Assembly (NCBI GenBank): GCA_022448645.1
Contig: JAKVBZ010000029.1
Coordinates: 1 to 54,521 of the forward strand
Source of the DNA: Pirellulaceae bacterium
Lineage (GTDB): Bacteria; Planctomycetota; Planctomycetia; Pirellulales; Pirellulaceae
Length of the DNA: 54,521 nt
Direction: 5' to 3'
Shown: piece by piece, positions 52,288-54,521 of the stretch
How the letters are laid out: each line of letters begins with the position of its first letter
Position numbering within the stretch: the stretch's first letter is position 1
Made by a program: the position numbers and the translations under genes
The notes under the pieces: model-generated
The model's database searches: none
Seen by the model: the letters and a program-made list of their open reading frames with translations, nothing else
Told to the model about the DNA's origin: nothing

Positions 52288-53916
52288 ATGCTGCCCCAAG
52301 ATTCATTCGCCACACTAGTCGCAGGTGGTTTGTTACCGGGTAGAAAATATGCGGACGACTGCGTATGGTCTCGCATGCCTCTCGGAACCGAGCTGCTAAG
52401 TAGATCATTGGCCCTTGGCGAATCCTTGCGGCTGTCGGATTCAGATCAGCGCGAACGCGATCGAGTCCAACAGTTGCTCTGCGACCTGAATTGCTGGTAT
52501 TCATCCGGAGCGAGACTCACCTGGGGCATCCCAGGATCTACCTCATCTGCCTTCCAGGACTGGTTGGGCAATCGTATCCTATGGTGGCCCAATGGAGTTC
52601 CAGAAGGGGAAAGGACTGCGATCGTTAGCTCTCGTCTGGGACGCCGGCTAGAAGAAAAACAAGACTGGTTTGAGTTCTTTCGAGACGCGTGCGCCAACGT
52701 TCATCAACGCGGAGAGCTTCTGATAAGTGCGTCATCGACGACCACAGGTCACTTTGTCGAACAGGCAACCAGCTTGTTTTCACAACCTGGACTAATATTC
52801 CACATCGGGCAGCAAAAGAATTTGGCTTCCTGGTGGCACAAGTTGAAGTTGCCAACGGCAAACGATGCTCGACCACTATATCGAGCATTCGTCTCACCAG
52901 AAATCGTTGTAGATAACTGTGCTGGGAATCGCCAAGTTTCTGACGCTCCAGCTAGAGACCGGGTGGTCATCGCTGGTAGCGATCGGATCATCGTGGTTCA
53001 AATGCGCCGCAAGGGAAATCTACAGCGACTGATTCGTGCACGACTGACAGACGGCAACCGACGCTGGCGCCCAGGCAGTACAATTTATACGACTAATGCG
53101 AAGTTAATCTCACGGCAACTGCAGGAATGGCTTACCGACAAAAACGGAGTAGCATGGCACACACCCAACAGGAAGAACTCACAATCATCGGTTGTTGCCA
53201 CATCATCGTCGGCCAAGCAAAGACATAGCGATGTACGAACGCCCTCATTTCTGTCACCTACAGAGATCAGGAAGATCTGCGCCGACATCCCCTATTTGAC
53301 ACATTGTACTCGTCGCCAAGATAGTGACTGGCCTGGAGCCGCTAGAGCGAGTTATATCGACGCGTTAATCCTCGGGCGCAAGGAGGCGCAACACGGTGCA
53401 ATCGACGCGCTAACGCGCATTATACGCAGCAAACGACTAGCGGCTAGTTCGCTGAAGACACGCGGAACAACCGCGGTTGTAAGCTTAACCTCAGTCTTCC
53501 TTGATCAGATCAGCAAATTGAGACACTTCCAAACCCACCTGGCCCGGTGGGATTTTGAACCGTATGGCATCAGTATCGAGCGAGAATGGCTGATGCAACA
53601 AGGAGCCCGTCCCGTACTCTACGGAGACGACGACACCTGGGACCAACTTTCTCCCCCACTTCAACCGTTTTTCCAATTACGTGGTACGCGCGATCGGAAC
53701 GGCATCACCAATAGGCAATGGGAAACCGAACGCGAATGGCGTCACATAGGTGACATTGTTTTAGACACCTTACCAGCCAACAAGGCGTTCGTATTTGTCC
53801 CGTCCGCATCGGAAGCGCAACGGATAAACCGAATCAGCCGGTGGCCGGTAGCCGTCTTATCACCTAACTACCAGTTACCAAACTACCAGGCGAATCGCTT
53901 GTTACGACGTTGTTGA
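52288..53916 (+). CDS. Uncharacterised 542-residue protein
   Basis: No signal peptide or membrane segment, so cytoplasmic. I do not recognise a named family. The N-terminal half has AIVSSRLGRRL at about residue 111 and ELLISASSTTTGHF, then GLIFHIGQ, which look like alternating strands and helices of a nucleotide-binding-like fold. The middle (about 290-325) is a Ser-rich linker. The C-terminal half contains SLTSVFLDQI, ARPVLYGDDDTW and REWRHIGDIVLD followed by AFVFVPSASEAQRI. The REWR-GD-VPS-EA pattern looks like a conserved core. The 3' end overlaps the convergent small basic gene by 34 bases. The region is long and open, so it is a real gene. Confidence 0.7.
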   Translation: MLPQDSFATLVAGGLLPGRKYADDCVWSRMPLGTELLSRSLALGESLRLSDSDQRERDRVQQLLCDLNCWYSSGARLTWGIPGSTSSAFQDWLGNRILWWPNGVPEGERTAIVSSRLGRRLEEKQDWFEFFRDACANVHQRGELLISASSTTTGHFVEQATSLFSQPGLIFHIGQQKNLASWWHKLKLPTANDARPLYRAFVSPEIVVDNCAGNRQVSDAPARDRVVIAGSDRIIVVQMRRKGNLQRLIRARLTDGNRRWRPGSTIYTTNAKLISRQLQEWLTDKNGVAWHTPNRKNSQSSVVATSSSAKQRHSDVRTPSFLSPTEIRKICADIPYLTHCTRRQDSDWPGAARASYIDALILGRKEAQHGAIDALTRIIRSKRLAASSLKTRGTTAVVSLTSVFLDQISKLRHFQTHLARWDFEPYGISIEREWLMQQGARPVLYGDDDTWDQLSPPLQPFFQLRGTRDRNGITNRQWETEREWRHIGDIVLDTLPANKAFVFVPSASEAQRINRISRWPVAVLSPNYQLPNYQANRLLRRC

Positions 53917-54062
53917 ATTCCGCGTTTCCAATTGCCTTTTTTAGCTTTCATGACACGGCTATGACGGCGTGGTGTGTATTGACGTCGACTACTTAAAACA
54001 ACATCGTCACGATTCTCGTCCTGAACTTCAATTTTTTCAAGTTCTTCTGTCAGTTGGACCAT
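53883..54062 (-). CDS. Small basic protein of unknown function
   Basis: 59 residues. The ATG at 54062 is chosen over the ATG at 54068 because GGAGG (minus strand, 54074-54070) would lie only one base from the latter but 7 bases from the former. The product has an acidic head (LTEELEKIEVQDENRDD) and a strongly basic tail (SSRRQYTPRRHSRVMK, KGNWKRGIQQRRNKRFAW). This layout suits a nucleic-acid or ribosome-binding peptide; that is an inference. Its 3' end overlaps the end of the 542-residue gene on the other strand. The structured repeat array begins about 50 bp upstream. Confidence 0.65.
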   Translation of the reverse strand: MVQLTEELEKIEVQDENRDDVVLSSRRQYTPRRHSRVMKAKKGNWKRGIQQRRNKRFAW

Positions 54063-54069
54063 AATCATT

Positions 54070-54074
54070 CCTCC
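54070..54074 (-). promoter_or_regulatory. Ribosome binding site that sets the start of the small basic protein
   Basis: GGAGG on minus, 7 bases before ATG 54062 and only one base before ATG 54068. Confidence 0.7.
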
Positions 54075-54114
54075 AAGTAAAAACGAAAAACAAGTCTAAT
54101 ATGGCCGAGGGTTT

Positions 54115-54521
54115 GCCTCCTCACGGCGAGTCAATCCTCGCCCCAAGAGGCATCACCTTCGGTGACGGCCGGTGTTTCACCGGCAAACATCTGCTCAATT
54201 CACGGGTGGGTTAAGCCCGTTTTGCGGGTGGGTTAAACCCGCTGGTCCGGGTGGGTTAAGCCCGTTCCAAATCGTTTGACACACAATCCTAGGGAAAGGC
54301 ATCCCGAGAGCTGCGCGCCCTGAAGACGACTGAATCGTCGTCGCCAGGACGCGCCACCTTCGGTGGCGGCCGGTGTTTCACCGGCAAACGTCTATGCGAT
54401 TTACGGGTGGGTTAAGCCCGCTGGTCCGGGTGGGTTAAGCCCGTTCCAAATCGTTTGACACACAAGCCTGGGGAAAGGCATCCCGAGAGTTGCGTGTCCT
54501 GGAGGCGACGGTCTCGTCGTC
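54115..54521. repeat. Tandem array of about 200-bp structured repeats
   Basis: Two units are visible, offset by about 201 bp, and the array runs off the window. Each unit holds, in order: a two-part hairpin (54119-54150; 54314-54353; left part 54498-54521), a short hairpin (54153-54165; 54354-54366), the palindrome GCCGGTG-TTT-CACCGGC (54168-54184; 54369-54385), two or three copies of CGGGTGGGTTAAGCCCG (54203, 54225 variant, 54248; 54404, 54427), and a nearly unchanged block with ATCGTTTGACACACAA. Stems change in a paired way between copies. No long ORF is present. It lies upstream of the small basic protein gene. Confidence 0.85.

Noticed and set aside
54203..54443. Integron attC-like sites, because GTTAAGC fits the GTTRRRY core
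   Set aside because: There is no inverse core partner at the right distance, no cassette ORF and no integrase in the window.
54115..54521. CRISPR array
   Set aside because: The repeated units are about 200 bp, spacers are not unique sequences of fixed size, and no cas genes are present.

Overview
The window looks like a chromosomal piece of a planctomycete (Pirellulales-like). The reasons are three gene pairs of the DUF1549/DUF1553 and DUF1501 families, a cut-off DUF1587-type cytochrome gene at the left edge, PEP-CTERM proteins, a giant lamin-tail/CotH/dockerin-like surface protein, a decayed DUF1559 pilin-like gene, Gfo/Idh/MocA oxidoreductases with Tat signals, and long non-coding gaps. 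No rRNA, tRNA, phage gene, transposase or CRISPR array was seen.

Layout. 1-4501: 5' part of a cytochrome/DUF1587 gene and a secreted GH2 glycosidase, both on minus. 4801-13666: a ThDP enzyme on plus converges on a six-gene minus-strand run (SDR, Ldh2-type dehydrogenase, DUF1549/1553, DUF1501, and the alpha and beta subunits of a split ThDP decarboxylase of the sulfopyruvate/phosphonopyruvate decarboxylase type). 14057-16320: a fructose-6-phosphate-aldolase-type transaldolase and a Gfo/Idh/MocA oxidoreductase. 16507-21030: a patchwork with a broken secreted-protein gene, a SnoaL-like secreted protein with a coupled mini membrane ORF, two tandem PEP-CTERM paralogues separated by a MITE-like palindrome, and a DUF1559 pseudogene. 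21327-29243: one 2638-residue surface protein with nested, duplicated domains. 29425-31825: an aldehyde dehydrogenase C-terminal remnant followed by a compact ABM monooxygenase, SDR and Ldh2 operon. 32056-39831 (minus): BNR sialidase-like protein, Tat Gfo/Idh/MocA protein, DUF1501, DUF1549/1553 and a lipoprotein. 40403-47375 (plus): amidase, a cytochrome/DUF1549/1553 protein with an inserted LamG-like domain, and DUF1501. 47574-51994 (plus): BNR protein overlapping a large secreted GH-like (DUF6259-like) protein. 52288-54521: an unrecognised 542-residue protein converging on a small basic protein, then a tandem array of about 200-bp structured repeats that runs off the right edge.

How the genes may work together. 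Secreted hydrolases (GH2, two BNR proteins, GH-like) and the cytochrome/DUF1549/DUF1501 surface pairs suggest breakdown of complex polymers. The SDR, Ldh2, ThDP decarboxylase and aldolase genes could process C3 hydroxy or oxo acids released from them. A sulfolactate/sulfopyruvate-like route is possible but unproven. The strongest under-described items are the operon joining a DUF1549/DUF1501 pair to a split ThDP decarboxylase, the nested domain insertions in the giant protein and in one DUF1553 protein, and the right-end repeat array, whose copies show compensatory base changes in their hairpin stems. Several broken genes (at 16.5, 20.7, 29.4 and 40.1 kb) show active gene decay.
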